From Occultella gossypii (lineage in GTDB: Bacteria; Actinomycetota; Actinomycetes; Actinomycetales; Beutenbergiaceae): a DNA stretch of 64,000 bases. This document shows, one piece after another, positions 17,440-26,079 of the stretch; position 1 is the stretch's first letter; each line of letters opens with the position of its first letter. The translations under genes and the position numbers were made by a program. The stretch covers positions 1 to 64,000 of the forward strand of contig NZ_JAGSHT010000005.1 in NCBI RefSeq assembly GCF_019947135.1. Direction: 5' to 3'. The notes under the pieces are model-generated. The model saw only the letters and a program-made list of their open reading frames with translations, made no database searches and was not told the origin of the DNA.

Positions 17440-17496
17440 TTCAGTTCCCGTCTCCAGTCGGGTGCGGGCTCGCGCTCGCGGGCCCGCACCCATCGG

Positions 17497-18786
17497 TCAG
17501 GAGGCGTCGTCGAGGATCGCCTGCACCTGCTCGCCCGCCGGCGGGAACAGGTCCGCGACCTCGCCCGTGCCGTTCAGGGCCGACTGCAGTGCCGGGGTGA
17601 AGATGTCGTCGTTGATCTCGCCGGAGCTCGGCACACCGGTCAGGTAGGGCCGGACGCTGTCGAGGATCTCCGGCGCACCGAAGATGGCCGCCCATTCGTT
17701 GGTGACCGCGCCGTCGGGCATGTCGGTGCGTACGGCCGGGAAGCCGGTCTCGTTCGCCCAGGTGGTCTGACTCTCGACGGACTCCCAGTACGCGAAGAAG
17801 GTGAAGGCGGCATCCGTCTCGGCCTCGTCCAGGCGCTGCGAGATCGTCATCGAGACCACGTCACCGAGGATGTCGTCACCGTCCGGGCCGGCGAACGGGC
17901 GGGTGACGCCGTAGTCGAGCCCAGCCTCGGTCAGCCCGGTGGTGAGCCACGGGCCGTTGAGGGTCAGGGCGGCCAACTGGGACTGGAAGAGCTGGTCGGC
18001 GTCCGCTCCCGACATGCCGACGGGGGTGATCCGGTCCTCGCGGACCAGGTCCACCCAGTACTGCGCAGCATCCACGGTGGCCGGGTCGCCGAGCATGGAC
18101 GACGTACCGTCATCGGAGACCACGCCACCGCCACCGTTCCAGAGGAACGTCGGAAAGACCGGGACCGTGGAGTGGTCGCCGACGGCGAGCGGGTATTGCT
18201 CCGGTGAGCCGTCACCGTTCTCGTCCACGGTGAGGGCCGGGAGCATCCCCTCGAACTCCTCCCAGGTGGTGGGCGGCGCCTCGGGGTCCAGACCCGCTTC
18301 GGCGAAGAGGGCCTTGTTCCAGTAGAGCAGCACGGGGCCCAGGTTGAGCGGCACCCCGTAGTTGACGCCGTCGTACATCGAAGCCTGCACCGCACCGTCG
18401 GCGAGCACGGACGTGTCCATATAGGTGGTGTCGGCGTAGAAGTCGTCCGTCGGCGCGAGGACACCCTGCTCGGCGTACTGCGCGAGGCGGGAACCGCTCA
18501 TCGCGACGATGTCGGGCCCGTCGTCGGAGGTCGCCGCGGTCAGGAACTGCTGATAGAGCGAGTCCCAGGGCAGCACCTCGGTCTCGATGGTGATCTCGTC
18601 CTGGGAGTCGTTGAACTCGTCGACGACCTGCTGGAAGGCCGGGCCGTCCGGACCGGTGAGCCCGTGCCAGAACGTCAGGGTGACGGGACCATCGGTGGAC
18701 CCTCCGCCGTCGCCGCAGGCCGCCGTGCCTACTGCCAACGCGAGGGCCACGACCGCTGCGCCGGTGGCGCGCGTGGTTCTGCTCAT
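17497..18786 (-). CDS. Sugar ABC substrate-binding lipoprotein (family 1)
   Basis: A 429-residue receptor. The signal sequence MSRTTRATGAAVV...GTAACGDGGG ends in a lipobox cysteine near residue 23. The start of the mature protein, VTLTFWHGLTGPDGPAFQQV, is typical of CUT1 sugar receptors. ATG at 18786 has GAGGAGG 6 bases upstream; the upstream in-frame ATG would add 11 residues without a ribosome site. It is the first gene of the leftward operon and is preceded by LacI operators, so expression is likely sugar-induced. Confidence 0.92.
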   Translation of the reverse strand: MSRTTRATGAAVVALALAVGTAACGDGGGSTDGPVTLTFWHGLTGPDGPAFQQVVDEFNDSQDEITIETEVLPWDSLYQQFLTAATSDDGPDIVAMSGSRLAQYAEQGVLAPTDDFYADTTYMDTSVLADGAVQASMYDGVNYGVPLNLGPVLLYWNKALFAEAGLDPEAPPTTWEEFEGMLPALTVDENGDGSPEQYPLAVGDHSTVPVFPTFLWNGGGGVVSDDGTSSMLGDPATVDAAQYWVDLVREDRITPVGMSGADADQLFQSQLAALTLNGPWLTTGLTEAGLDYGVTRPFAGPDGDDILGDVVSMTISQRLDEAETDAAFTFFAYWESVESQTTWANETGFPAVRTDMPDGAVTNEWAAIFGAPEILDSVRPYLTGVPSSGEINDDIFTPALQSALNGTGEVADLFPPAGEQVQAILDDAS

Positions 18787-18813
18787 GTCTGCCTCCTCAG
18801 GTGGGAACGCTTC

Positions 18814-18826
18814 TTGCAACGTTGAA
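18814..18826. promoter_or_regulatory. LacI-type operator, receptor-proximal
   Basis: TTGCAACGTTGAA carries the palindromic core CAACGTTG. It lies 27 bases upstream of the receptor gene start in the 102-base divergent region. With the copy at 18860-18873 it would let the LacI protein control both directions. Confidence 0.6.
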
Positions 18827-18859
18827 AGACGGTGTCACCATATACATGCATCTCAGATC

Positions 18860-18873
18860 ATGCAACGATGCAA
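18860..18873. promoter_or_regulatory. LacI-type operator, regulator-proximal
   Basis: ATGCAACGATGCAA has arms TGCA..TGCA around a near-palindromic core, one mismatch from GCAACGTTGC. It is centred about 47 bases from the 18814-18826 copy and 16 bases before the LacI gene start, suggesting autoregulation. Confidence 0.6.
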
Positions 18874-18888
18874 GAGGAGAGGGGATCC

Positions 18889-19917
18889 ATGGCAACTCTG
18901 AAGGACGTCGCGCGCCTTGCCGGTGTCTCGGCGCGCACCGTGAGCAACGTGGTCAACGACCAGCCGTACGTGGCCGAGGCGACGCGAGCGCGGGTGGTCG
19001 CTGCGCTTGCCGCGCTGGACTATCAGCCGAACCAGGTGGCGAAGAGTCTGCGCACCGGTCGCATCGGGCTGCTCGGCTTCGTCGTTCCGGACCTGTCCCA
19101 GTCACACTTCGCCCGGCTGGCCTCCGACATCGTCGAAGCGGCCACGGCCCGCGGGTTCACGGTGGCCGTGGACCAGACCCATGGTGATCTTGAGCGCGAG
19201 CGGCGCCTGATCCAGCTCGGACCGCGTGGCGCGATGTTCGACGGCGCGATCTTCCATCCCGAGGCGCTCCGCGCGGAGGACATCGAGCACCGCGAGTCGC
19301 AGTTCCCGCTGGTGCTGATCGGCGAGCGGGTCGCCGGCGACCGTCTCGACCACGTCTATATCGACGACCGCGCCGCCGCGTACGAAGCGACCCGGCGGCT
19401 GATCGACGACGGGCACCGCAGGATCGCGGCCATCGGCCTACGTCGCGCGGCCTATGCGCGCACCGCGCACCTACGCGAGGAGGGCATGCGGCAGGCGCTC
19501 GACGAAGCCGGCGATCAGGTGCAGCAGGGCCGTCACCAGTATGTGGAGCGCTACGAGGTCAGCGACGGGTACGAGGCGATGGCCAACCTGGTCGAGTCCG
19601 CCGAACGCCCGGACGCGGTCATCTGCTTCGCGGACATGCTCGCGATCGGCGCGCTCCACCGCCTGCACGAGCTGCGGGTCGCGGTCCCCGAGGACATGGC
19701 GGTCGTCGGGTTCGATGACATCACCGAGGCGAGCTTTTCCTACCCGCCGCTGTCGACGATCGCAGCCGATCATGCGGAGATCGCCACGACTGCTGTGAAC
19801 GCCCTGATCGAGCGGATCACGAATCCGGGCGCTCCGATCCGCGAGTACGTGGTGTCGCATCGCCTCGTCATTCGCCAATCGACGAGGACGGACTCGACGC
19901 CAGAGGTCCGCAACTGA
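18889..19917 (+). CDS. LacI-family transcriptional regulator of the GH1/CUT1 operon
   Basis: A 342-residue repressor. The helix-turn-helix ATLKDVARLAGVSARTVSNV occupies residues 2-21, with the hinge NQVAKSLRTGRIGLLGF near 50-66. A sugar-binding periplasmic-type domain follows. ATG at 18889 has AGAGGAGAGG upstream and places the helix-turn-helix at the extreme N-terminus, as usual; an upstream ATG at 18832 is rejected because it would put operator DNA inside the gene. Divergent from the importer and flanked by two operators with a GCAACG core, it is almost certainly the local sugar-responsive repressor. Confidence 0.92.
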   Translation: MATLKDVARLAGVSARTVSNVVNDQPYVAEATRARVVAALAALDYQPNQVAKSLRTGRIGLLGFVVPDLSQSHFARLASDIVEAATARGFTVAVDQTHGDLERERRLIQLGPRGAMFDGAIFHPEALRAEDIEHRESQFPLVLIGERVAGDRLDHVYIDDRAAAYEATRRLIDDGHRRIAAIGLRRAAYARTAHLREEGMRQALDEAGDQVQQGRHQYVERYEVSDGYEAMANLVESAERPDAVICFADMLAIGALHRLHELRVAVPEDMAVVGFDDITEASFSYPPLSTIAADHAEIATTAVNALIERITNPGAPIREYVVSHRLVIRQSTRTDSTPEVRN

Positions 19918-19930
19918 CGGGACGGCCGGG

Positions 19931-21316
19931 TTACCGCGCGGCGTGGATCGGCGACGCAGGAACGAACTGCCCATGAGGTTCATCCGCGATGAACGCTCGG
20001 TCGCGGACGACGATTCGTCCCCGAACCAGCACCGTGACCGGCAGGCCGCGGAGCGGCCTGCCCTCGTAGGGCGTGTAGTCGGTGGCCATGTGCAGGTCCG
20101 ACGAACGCACGGTGGCGGTGGCCTGCGGGTCCCAGAGCACGAGGTCGGCGTCCGACCCGGGTGCGATCAGACCCTTGCGCGGGTAGAGCCCGTTCAGGCG
20201 AGCGGGGGAGGTGGCCGTCAGGTCCACGAACTGGGTGACCGGCATCAGACCCGAGGAGACAAACTCGCTGAACGCCACCGGAAGGCGCGTCTCCACGCCC
20301 GGCAAGCCGTTGGGCATCGCCCGCACGTCATGCTTCGCCGCGACCTTCTGCCCGGTGTCGTAGCAGCAGTGGTCGCTCCCGATGGTCGAGAGTGCCCCGG
20401 TCACGAGCTTCTGGCGCAGACCCTGGACCGTGTGCGCTGAACGTAGCGGGGGGCAGCAGACGAATCGCTCGGGGTGGTCCGAGGCGTACGCACCCTGGTC
20501 CAGGGTGAGGTGGTGCACCACCACCTCACCGTAGGCACGGCGCCCCTCCCGGCGTGCTCGCTCGACCAGCGCCACCGCCTCCGGGGTGGACTGGTGCACG
20601 AAGTACACGGGGGCATCGGCGTGTTCGGCCAGGGCGAGCACCGCCGCCACCGCCGCGGACTCGGAGAGCTCGGGGCGGGTCTCGTGGTGCCGGTGGGCGC
20701 TGATGTCACCGCCGGCTGCCACCACGTTCTGGGTGTCCTCGACGATCGTGTTCGACTCACAGTGGATGTAGACCATGCCGCCGAGGGTGCGCAGGTGCTT
20801 CATCGTGCGCAGGATGGTCTCCTCGTCGGCCATCGTCTCGTCGCGGTAGGTGGTGAACATCTTCACCGTGACGACACCCTCACCGGCAAGCTGATCGAGC
20901 TGGCCGCCGGTGGTCTCGTCCCAGTCCACCACGCAGGCGTGCAGCCCGCTGTCGCAGTATCCCCGCGGAGCCTGCTCACGCTGACGGTGGACCGCGTCGA
21001 CCACTCGTTCGCCGGGCACCGGGATGCCGAAGTCCACGATCGTGGTCGTACCACCGTGCACCGCCGCCCTGGTGGCCGCCGGGTAGTCGTCGAGCGTGGT
21101 GAACTCGCCCGACGTGAACCCCACGTGGCAGTGCGGGTCCACCCCACCGGGCAGCACGAGCAGCCCCGTCGCGTCGACCTCGTGCTCGGCCGGTGGCGCC
21201 GCGCCCGGCTCGGTCAGTGCGCTGACCCGGCCCCGGCTCACGCAGATATCGGCGCGCACCACCGAGTCGGCGTTGACGACGTCCCCGCCCCGGATCACCA
21301 GATCCGGAGCGCTCAC
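19931..21316 (-). CDS. Dihydropyrimidinase/hydantoinase-family cyclic amidohydrolase
   Basis: A 461-residue amidohydrolase of the urease superfamily, expected to open a cyclic amide ring using two metals. Visible ligands are the HxH in GGVDPHCHVGF, the likely carboxylated lysine in VTVKMFTTY, histidines in VYIHCESN and VYFVHQST, and the aspartate in TIGSDHCCYDT. The C-terminal LRGLPVTVLVRGRIVV is typical of D-hydantoinases. GTG at 21316 overlaps the upstream gene stop (GTGA); the upstream in-frame start at 21349 is rejected. As the last gene of a nine-gene operon, it implies a cyclic ureide, imide or lactam substrate, or a ring formed within the pathway. Confidence 0.85.
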   Translation of the reverse strand: MSAPDLVIRGGDVVNADSVVRADICVSRGRVSALTEPGAAPPAEHEVDATGLLVLPGGVDPHCHVGFTSGEFTTLDDYPAATRAAVHGGTTTIVDFGIPVPGERVVDAVHRQREQAPRGYCDSGLHACVVDWDETTGGQLDQLAGEGVVTVKMFTTYRDETMADEETILRTMKHLRTLGGMVYIHCESNTIVEDTQNVVAAGGDISAHRHHETRPELSESAAVAAVLALAEHADAPVYFVHQSTPEAVALVERARREGRRAYGEVVVHHLTLDQGAYASDHPERFVCCPPLRSAHTVQGLRQKLVTGALSTIGSDHCCYDTGQKVAAKHDVRAMPNGLPGVETRLPVAFSEFVSSGLMPVTQFVDLTATSPARLNGLYPRKGLIAPGSDADLVLWDPQATATVRSSDLHMATDYTPYEGRPLRGLPVTVLVRGRIVVRDRAFIADEPHGQFVPASPIHAAR

Positions 21317-21705
21317 GCGTTCTCCCGGGCTGCCAGGTAGGCGTGCCAACCGCCGTGACCGGTGATATCGAGGGTGTCCGGCCCGCCGATCGCGTCCGCT
21401 CGCATCACCATGGACAGCGAGCCGCTCCCGTCCGCGAGCTCGATGATGCTCAACTCCAGCTCCGGTGGTTCCAGTGGCAGCAGCTGGCTACGGAGGCCGG
21501 CGTAGGACACCTCGTACAGCTCTCCGGCGATCGCGGCACCCCCGTCGGCCACCCAGGAGAGCCCTGGAAACTCCGCCCGGACGGAGTAGAACCGGTAGCT
21601 GGGAGCGGTACTCGCAGCGCCGAGGAACCGCGCACCGCGCAGTCCCGTACTGATCGAGCCGCCGGACATCGCCTGCCCGTTCACGAACATCTTCACCAGG
21701 TCCAT
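21313..21705 (-). CDS. Stand-alone allophanate hydrolase C-terminal-like protein
   Basis: A 130-residue protein resembling the C-terminal, gamma-glutamylcyclotransferase-like domain of allophanate hydrolase (AtzF/DUR1,2). Shared landmarks are the N-terminal FVNGQAMSGG, the GARFLGAASTAPSYRFYSV strand-turn region, GGAAIAGELYEV and the end GGWHAYLAARE. The amidase domain normally fused in front is absent, and no amidase is seen nearby. ATG at 21705 has AAGGGAG upstream. The overlap with the amidohydrolase gene suggests the pair work together, for instance decarboxylating or hydrolysing an N-carbamoyl product. The match is from memory of the family and is moderately sure. Confidence 0.65.
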   Translation of the reverse strand: MDLVKMFVNGQAMSGGSISTGLRGARFLGAASTAPSYRFYSVRAEFPGLSWVADGGAAIAGELYEVSYAGLRSQLLPLEPPELELSIIELADGSGSLSMVMRADAIGGPDTLDITGHGGWHAYLAARENA

Positions 21706-21724
21706 CACAACTCCCTTTCGTGCC

Positions 21725-22885
21725 TCAGCGCTGGTGCGCCACGGCGTCGAGTACCAACCGATCCACACCCAGGTCCGCGACCGGTTCCAGCGGACTGTTG
21801 CCCTCCACCAGATCTCGGAGCACCAGGCCCCACAGCGGGGCCAGGGTGAACGCGTAGGTGCCGCCGGCAACGAAGAAGCCAGGGCTGGAGGGGACCTCGC
21901 CGATCACCGGCATCTCATCCGGGGTGGCTGCCAACGGGCCGGCCCAGGTGCGCAGCAGCCGCAGGTCCCGCAGCAGCGGAAGCACCGCCGCCGCCTGGTG
22001 CAGGTTGCCGCTGATGCTGTCCGTGGCGACCCGGCTGCGACCGTGAGCCCGGAACGCCTCGGCCGGCCACCCCCCGCCGATGAGGATGTTGCCGGCGCCC
22101 ACCTGCTTCACGGACATCCCGGCGCCGATGTGCTGCACCAAGCAGGTCAAGGTGCCAAGAGGCATCCGCGTGGTGATGTGCATCTGGATCGCCACCGGGC
22201 TCATGTCGAGCCGGATGCCGGCCAGTGCCGCCACGTCGGCGATCCATGGACCAGCGGTGTCGATCACGACACCGGCGGACCACTCACGGTGACCCGACCG
22301 GACCACGTACGCTCCGCCGTCGTGCTCGATCCCGGTGACCGGGCTGAAAGCCTCCACCTGCGCCCCGTATCGGCGCGCGGCGCCCAGGTAGGCGGGCGTC
22401 ACCAGGAGCGGGTTGGCGTAGCCGTCCTCCGCGCACCACTCGGCGGCGATCACCGTCTCCGACAGGGCCGGCATCCGCCGCCGTGCCTCGTCGCCCGAGA
22501 CGATCTCGCAGGTCAGGCCGAGCTGCGTCTCCAGGTCGAACTTCTGGTGCAGCTCCTGCACCTGCTCCGGGGTCTCGGCGACCATGAAGCCGCCGTTGCG
22601 GGTGAGCTCGAGATCCGCGTCGAGCTCGTCCGGCAACTGGGACCACAGCGTCGAGGCGGTGCGCTGCAGCGGCAGGAATCTCAGGTTGTCGGCCGCGACG
22701 GCCTGCCCGGGACGCCTCGTGTGGATGCCCTGGATGTGCAGATTGCCTGCGGTGGTGCCCGAGCCCTCGCGGTTGGGTGCACCGCGTTCGAGCACGGTGA
22801 CGCGGTGGCCCGCTCGGGCGAGCTGGTACGCGGTGGAGGCGCCGAGGATGCCGCCGCCGATCACCACGATGTCGGTGGTCGTCAC
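21725..22885 (-). CDS. FAD-dependent oxidoreductase, DAO family (dehydrogenase beta subunit)
   Basis: A 386-residue flavoprotein of the glycine oxidase/sarcosine oxidase-beta type. The dinucleotide motif is TDIVVIGGGILGASTAYQLA followed by VTVLERG, and the C-terminus has GGTYAFTLAPLWG where DAO proteins bind the flavin. With the next two upstream proteins it forms a three-part set like HcnABC, octopine/nopaline oxidase or D-hydroxyproline dehydrogenase. It would hold the amine-oxidising site. GTG at 22885 has GAGGAG just upstream and overlaps the preceding stop. Confidence 0.85.
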   Translation of the reverse strand: MTTTDIVVIGGGILGASTAYQLARAGHRVTVLERGAPNREGSGTTAGNLHIQGIHTRRPGQAVAADNLRFLPLQRTASTLWSQLPDELDADLELTRNGGFMVAETPEQVQELHQKFDLETQLGLTCEIVSGDEARRRMPALSETVIAAEWCAEDGYANPLLVTPAYLGAARRYGAQVEAFSPVTGIEHDGGAYVVRSGHREWSAGVVIDTAGPWIADVAALAGIRLDMSPVAIQMHITTRMPLGTLTCLVQHIGAGMSVKQVGAGNILIGGGWPAEAFRAHGRSRVATDSISGNLHQAAAVLPLLRDLRLLRTWAGPLAATPDEMPVIGEVPSSPGFFVAGGTYAFTLAPLWGLVLRDLVEGNSPLEPVADLGVDRLVLDAVAHQR

Positions 22886-24282
22886 GCGATCTCCTCCTCG
22901 AGGGCCATGGCGGCCGAGACCGGGATCGGCTTCACCGGCATCCGGGCCGGCTGGCAGCCGACCGGCTCTCCGGTGCAAGCGGACACGAGGCCCGAGACGG
23001 TGGCGGCACACTCCCGCCCCTGGCAGAGCCCCATGCCGGCGCGGGTGGCCCCCTTCACGGAGTTGCGGTCGTTCCATCCCAACCGTGCGGCTGCCCGGAT
23101 CTCGCCGGCGGTGACACTCTCGCAGCGGCACACCATGGTGTGGTCGGGCATCTGTAGCAGCGCGCGCCGGTCGTGGGCATAGAGCTCGCTGCTCAGCGTG
23201 GCGAATGCGTCCAGGCGAGCGGACCGCCGTAGGTGCGCGCGCATCTGCTGGGCCGACGGCGTGGGAAGACCGAGCCTGTCCCGGATCGCCGCCGCGGCGA
23301 GCCAGCCGCGCACGCGGGCCGCCTTGTTGCCGGCGATGCCACGCGACTCGCCGACCGCGTAGACCCCGGGGACGCTGGTGGCGCCGTGGGCATCGGTGAC
23401 GGGTAGCGGGACGCCCAGCGTCGCGTCGACCGTGCAGTCCACCTCGAGCAACTGCAGCAACTCGGTGGCCGGGCGGAACCCGAACGCGGTAGCGAGCGTG
23501 TCCACCTCGAACGTGCGGGTCACTTGGCCGTGGGTGATGGCAACGGCGCCGAGGTGCCCGTTCCCCTGGGCGAGTGCCTCATGCACTCGGGCGCCCTGGA
23601 TGATCGGTACCCGGTGCTTGGCCAGGATGGTCAGGTAGCGGGCCAGGTCAGCGAGCATGCCCGGGTGGCGCAGTGATCCTGCTGCCCGCAGGGATGGCCG
23701 GAGTGGTCGGCCCGCTTCGACGACCGCCGCCACCTCGGTTCCGGAGGCGAGCAGCGCGCACGCCACGGGCAGCAGGAAGGGACCGCTTCCGGCCAGCAGC
23801 ACCCTGTTTCCCACGCGCACGGCGTCAGTCGTGGCGAGATGCATCGCGTGCCCGGGCGTCATCACGCCGGGCAGCTGCCAGCCGGGGAACGGCACCACGT
23901 GCTCGGTCGCGCCGGCGGCCACGACGATCGCACGGGCTGAGAACCGGACCGCATCCGGGCTGGTCGTGGAGGTGGTCAGCAGCGACCGGTCCGTGGAGGT
24001 TCCCCAGACCAGTCGGTTCGTGAACACCTCGACGCCCGCGTGGCGCACCTGCGCGATGAGTGACGTCCCGTCCGGTCGGTAGTCGCCGTACTGGGCGAGC
24101 ACCTGACCGCGGCGGCGCTTGTAGTACTGGCCGCCGAGCTCCGAGTTCTCCTCGATCAGCGCGACGCGGGCGCCGGCGGTGGCCAGCTCGCGGGCGGCCA
24201 CCAGGCCGGACGGGCCCCCGCCGACCACGACGGCGTCGAAGTCCAGCCGGCTCGGCGCGACGGTGTCCTCAGACGCGGCCAC
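22882..24282 (-). CDS. NAD(P)/FAD oxidoreductase with C-terminal [2Fe-2S] domain (dehydrogenase alpha subunit)
   Basis: A 466-residue protein with an N-terminal FAD motif (DAVVVGGGPSGLVAARELAT) and a second dinucleotide site near residue 150 (VGNRVLLAGSGPFLLP). The C-terminal Fer2_BFD-like domain has cysteines in MVCRCESVTAGEI and GLCQGRECAATV. This layout matches HcnB/OoxA and the alpha subunit of D-hydroxyproline dehydrogenases. GTG at 24282 overlaps the upstream small ferredoxin-like gene by 14 bases; longer in-frame starts read through that gene. It should relay electrons between the DAO subunit and the acceptor. Confidence 0.87.
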   Translation of the reverse strand: MAASEDTVAPSRLDFDAVVVGGGPSGLVAARELATAGARVALIEENSELGGQYYKRRRGQVLAQYGDYRPDGTSLIAQVRHAGVEVFTNRLVWGTSTDRSLLTTSTTSPDAVRFSARAIVVAAGATEHVVPFPGWQLPGVMTPGHAMHLATTDAVRVGNRVLLAGSGPFLLPVACALLASGTEVAAVVEAGRPLRPSLRAAGSLRHPGMLADLARYLTILAKHRVPIIQGARVHEALAQGNGHLGAVAITHGQVTRTFEVDTLATAFGFRPATELLQLLEVDCTVDATLGVPLPVTDAHGATSVPGVYAVGESRGIAGNKAARVRGWLAAAAIRDRLGLPTPSAQQMRAHLRRSARLDAFATLSSELYAHDRRALLQMPDHTMVCRCESVTAGEIRAAARLGWNDRNSVKGATRAGMGLCQGRECAATVSGLVSACTGEPVGCQPARMPVKPIPVSAAMALEEEIA

Positions 24283-24553
24283 GTGCCACCCCCTCGGTCC
24301 GGACCACAAGGCCCGGCTCCACCTCGGCCATGCATGCACGCGTCTCGGCCGAGCCCTCGACGTGCAGTTCGCACTCGTAGCACACGCCCATGCCGCAGAA
24401 CGGCGCACGCGGGGAACCGTCCACCTTGTTCGCGCGCCAGGTACGGATGCCGGCGGCCTCCAAAGCGCCCGCAAGGGACTGACCGACAAGTGCGGGTACC
24501 GCCTCGCCGTCCACCATGATCGTGGTGCCGCGCGGTGCACGGTCTCGGCTCAT
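24269..24553 (-). CDS. Small (2Fe-2S)-binding protein (dehydrogenase gamma subunit)
   Basis: A 94-residue ferredoxin-fold protein of the HcnA/OoxA-associated kind. Cysteines C53, C58, C61 and C74 in FCGMGVCYEC and RAC form the cluster site. The N-terminus TTIMVDGEAVPALVGQSLAGALE matches the plant-type ferredoxin start. It overlaps the ATPase gene (ATGA) at one end and the alpha subunit gene at the other, so the three subunits are made together. Confidence 0.88.
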   Translation of the reverse strand: MSRDRAPRGTTIMVDGEAVPALVGQSLAGALEAAGIRTWRANKVDGSPRAPFCGMGVCYECELHVEGSAETRACMAEVEPGLVVRTEGVARGRV

Positions 24554-25353
24554 ACCAGCTGTCCGAGGAACTTGCAGGCGCGCTCGGTCTTGGGGTTGTC
24601 GAAGAAGTCCGCGGGACTGGCCTCCTCGACGATCTCGCCGGCGTCCATGAAGATGACGCGGTCGGCGGCCGCCCTGGCGAAGGACATCTCGTGGCTGACC
24701 ACGATCATGGTCATGCCGTCCCTGCGCAGGTTGACGAGGGTCTCCAGGACCTCCTTGACCATCTCCGGGTCGAGCGCCGAGGTGGGCTCGTCGAACAGCA
24801 TGATGTCCGGGCGCATGGCGAGGGCGCGGGCGATCGCGACCCGCTGCTGCTGACCGCCGGAGAGGTGGATGGGGTAGTTCGAGCCCTTGTCCGGCAGGCC
24901 GACCATCGCCAGCAGTTCCTTGGCGGCCGCGGTGGCCTCACGCTTGGACTTGCCCTCGACGTGGATGGGGCCGGCGGCCACGTTCTCCAGGGCGGTCATG
25001 TTGGGGAAGAGGTTGAACTGCTGGAACACCATGCCGGTCCGGCGGCGTTGCTCAGCGATGCGGCTCTCCCGAAGCGGTCGCAGGCCCTTGGCCGTGACGC
25101 GCTGGCCCATCAGCTCGTCGCTGATGGTGATCTCGCCGGAGTCGATCGTCTCCAGCACGTTCAAGGTGCGAAGCAGGGTGGACTTCCCGCTCCCGGAGGG
25201 CCCGAGGAGCAGCACGACCTCGCCCTTGTGTATCTCCAGGTTGATGTTCTTGAGGACCTGCAAGGTGCCGAAGGACTTGTTGACGTCGACGACGCGCGCC
25301 ACGATCTCGGTCTGCCCCATCTGAGCCTTGGGCTTCATCGCCAGAGCGCTCAT
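24550..25353 (-). CDS. Polar amino-acid ABC ATPase (GlnQ family)
   Basis: A 267-residue ATPase. Motifs are Walker A GPSGSGKST, Q-loop MVFQQFNLFPNMTALENV typical of the PAAT family, signature LSGGQQQRVAIARALAM, Walker B IMLFDEPTSALDPE and VVSHEMSFAR. ATG at 25353 has GGAAGGAG upstream and overlaps the permease stop. Long N-terminal in-frame extension to 26076 is a permease shadow. It energises the one-permease importer of this operon. Confidence 0.93.
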   Translation of the reverse strand: MSALAMKPKAQMGQTEIVARVVDVNKSFGTLQVLKNINLEIHKGEVVLLLGPSGSGKSTLLRTLNVLETIDSGEITISDELMGQRVTAKGLRPLRESRIAEQRRRTGMVFQQFNLFPNMTALENVAAGPIHVEGKSKREATAAAKELLAMVGLPDKGSNYPIHLSGGQQQRVAIARALAMRPDIMLFDEPTSALDPEMVKEVLETLVNLRRDGMTMIVVSHEMSFARAAADRVIFMDAGEIVEEASPADFFDNPKTERACKFLGQLV

Positions 25354-26078
25354 CGACTCACTCCTTCCAGTTCGGACTCCAGTTTCAGATCTGTCGCCCC
25401 GCCCTGGTCCGGCGCGGCCCGGTGGCTCTTGTTCAGCACGGACTCGATTCGGCCCTGGATCAGCGTCCAGATCGAGGTCATCAGCAGGAAGTACAGGGCC
25501 GCAGCGACCAGGCCCTCGAGAACCCGGAAGTCCACCTGGACGGCGTACTGGGTGCGCCGGAGGAGCTCTTCCACGGAGATGACCGAGACCAGGGTGGTGG
25601 TCTTGAGCATCCCGTTCAGGCTGTTGCCCAGTGGCGGGATCATGATCCGGAACGCCTGCGGCAGTACCACCACGCGCATCACCTTCACGGGGCTCATCCC
25701 CAAGGCTCGGGCCGCCTCGTACTGGCCCTTGGCCACCGACATGATGCCTCCGCGGACCACCTCGGAGAGATAGGCCGCCTCGTTCAGGGACAGGCCGATG
25801 ATCGCGCACCAGATCGGGGAGAGCTTGATCCCCAGCTGCGGCAGACCGGTGTAGATGATGATGAGTTGCACCAGCACGGGGGTGCCGCGGAACAGCCAGA
25901 TGTAGAAGTTGCCGAACCAGCGCAGCGGCCGGACCCGGGTTCCGCGCATGACGGCCAGCATCAGACCGAGAACGAGCCCCAGGGCCATGGTGATGACGGT
26001 CAGCCAGATGGTGGTGACGGCCCCCTCTCGCAGCGTCTCCGCGGTGAGGTAGGTGAAGAACGCATCCCAGGACCACAT
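25350..26078 (-). CDS. Polar amino-acid ABC permease
   Basis: A 242-residue membrane protein of the His/Glu/Gln type. It has about five hydrophobic segments and the EAA-like loop VAKGQYEAARALGMSPVKVMRVVVLPQAFR. Only one permease gene is present, so it should form a homodimer, as known for several PAAT importers. ATG at 26078 lies one base after the receptor stop (TGACATG). Confidence 0.92.
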   Translation of the reverse strand: MWSWDAFFTYLTAETLREGAVTTIWLTVITMALGLVLGLMLAVMRGTRVRPLRWFGNFYIWLFRGTPVLVQLIIIYTGLPQLGIKLSPIWCAIIGLSLNEAAYLSEVVRGGIMSVAKGQYEAARALGMSPVKVMRVVVLPQAFRIMIPPLGNSLNGMLKTTTLVSVISVEELLRRTQYAVQVDFRVLEGLVAAALYFLLMTSIWTLIQGRIESVLNKSHRAAPDQGGATDLKLESELEGVSR

Positions 26079-26079
26079 G

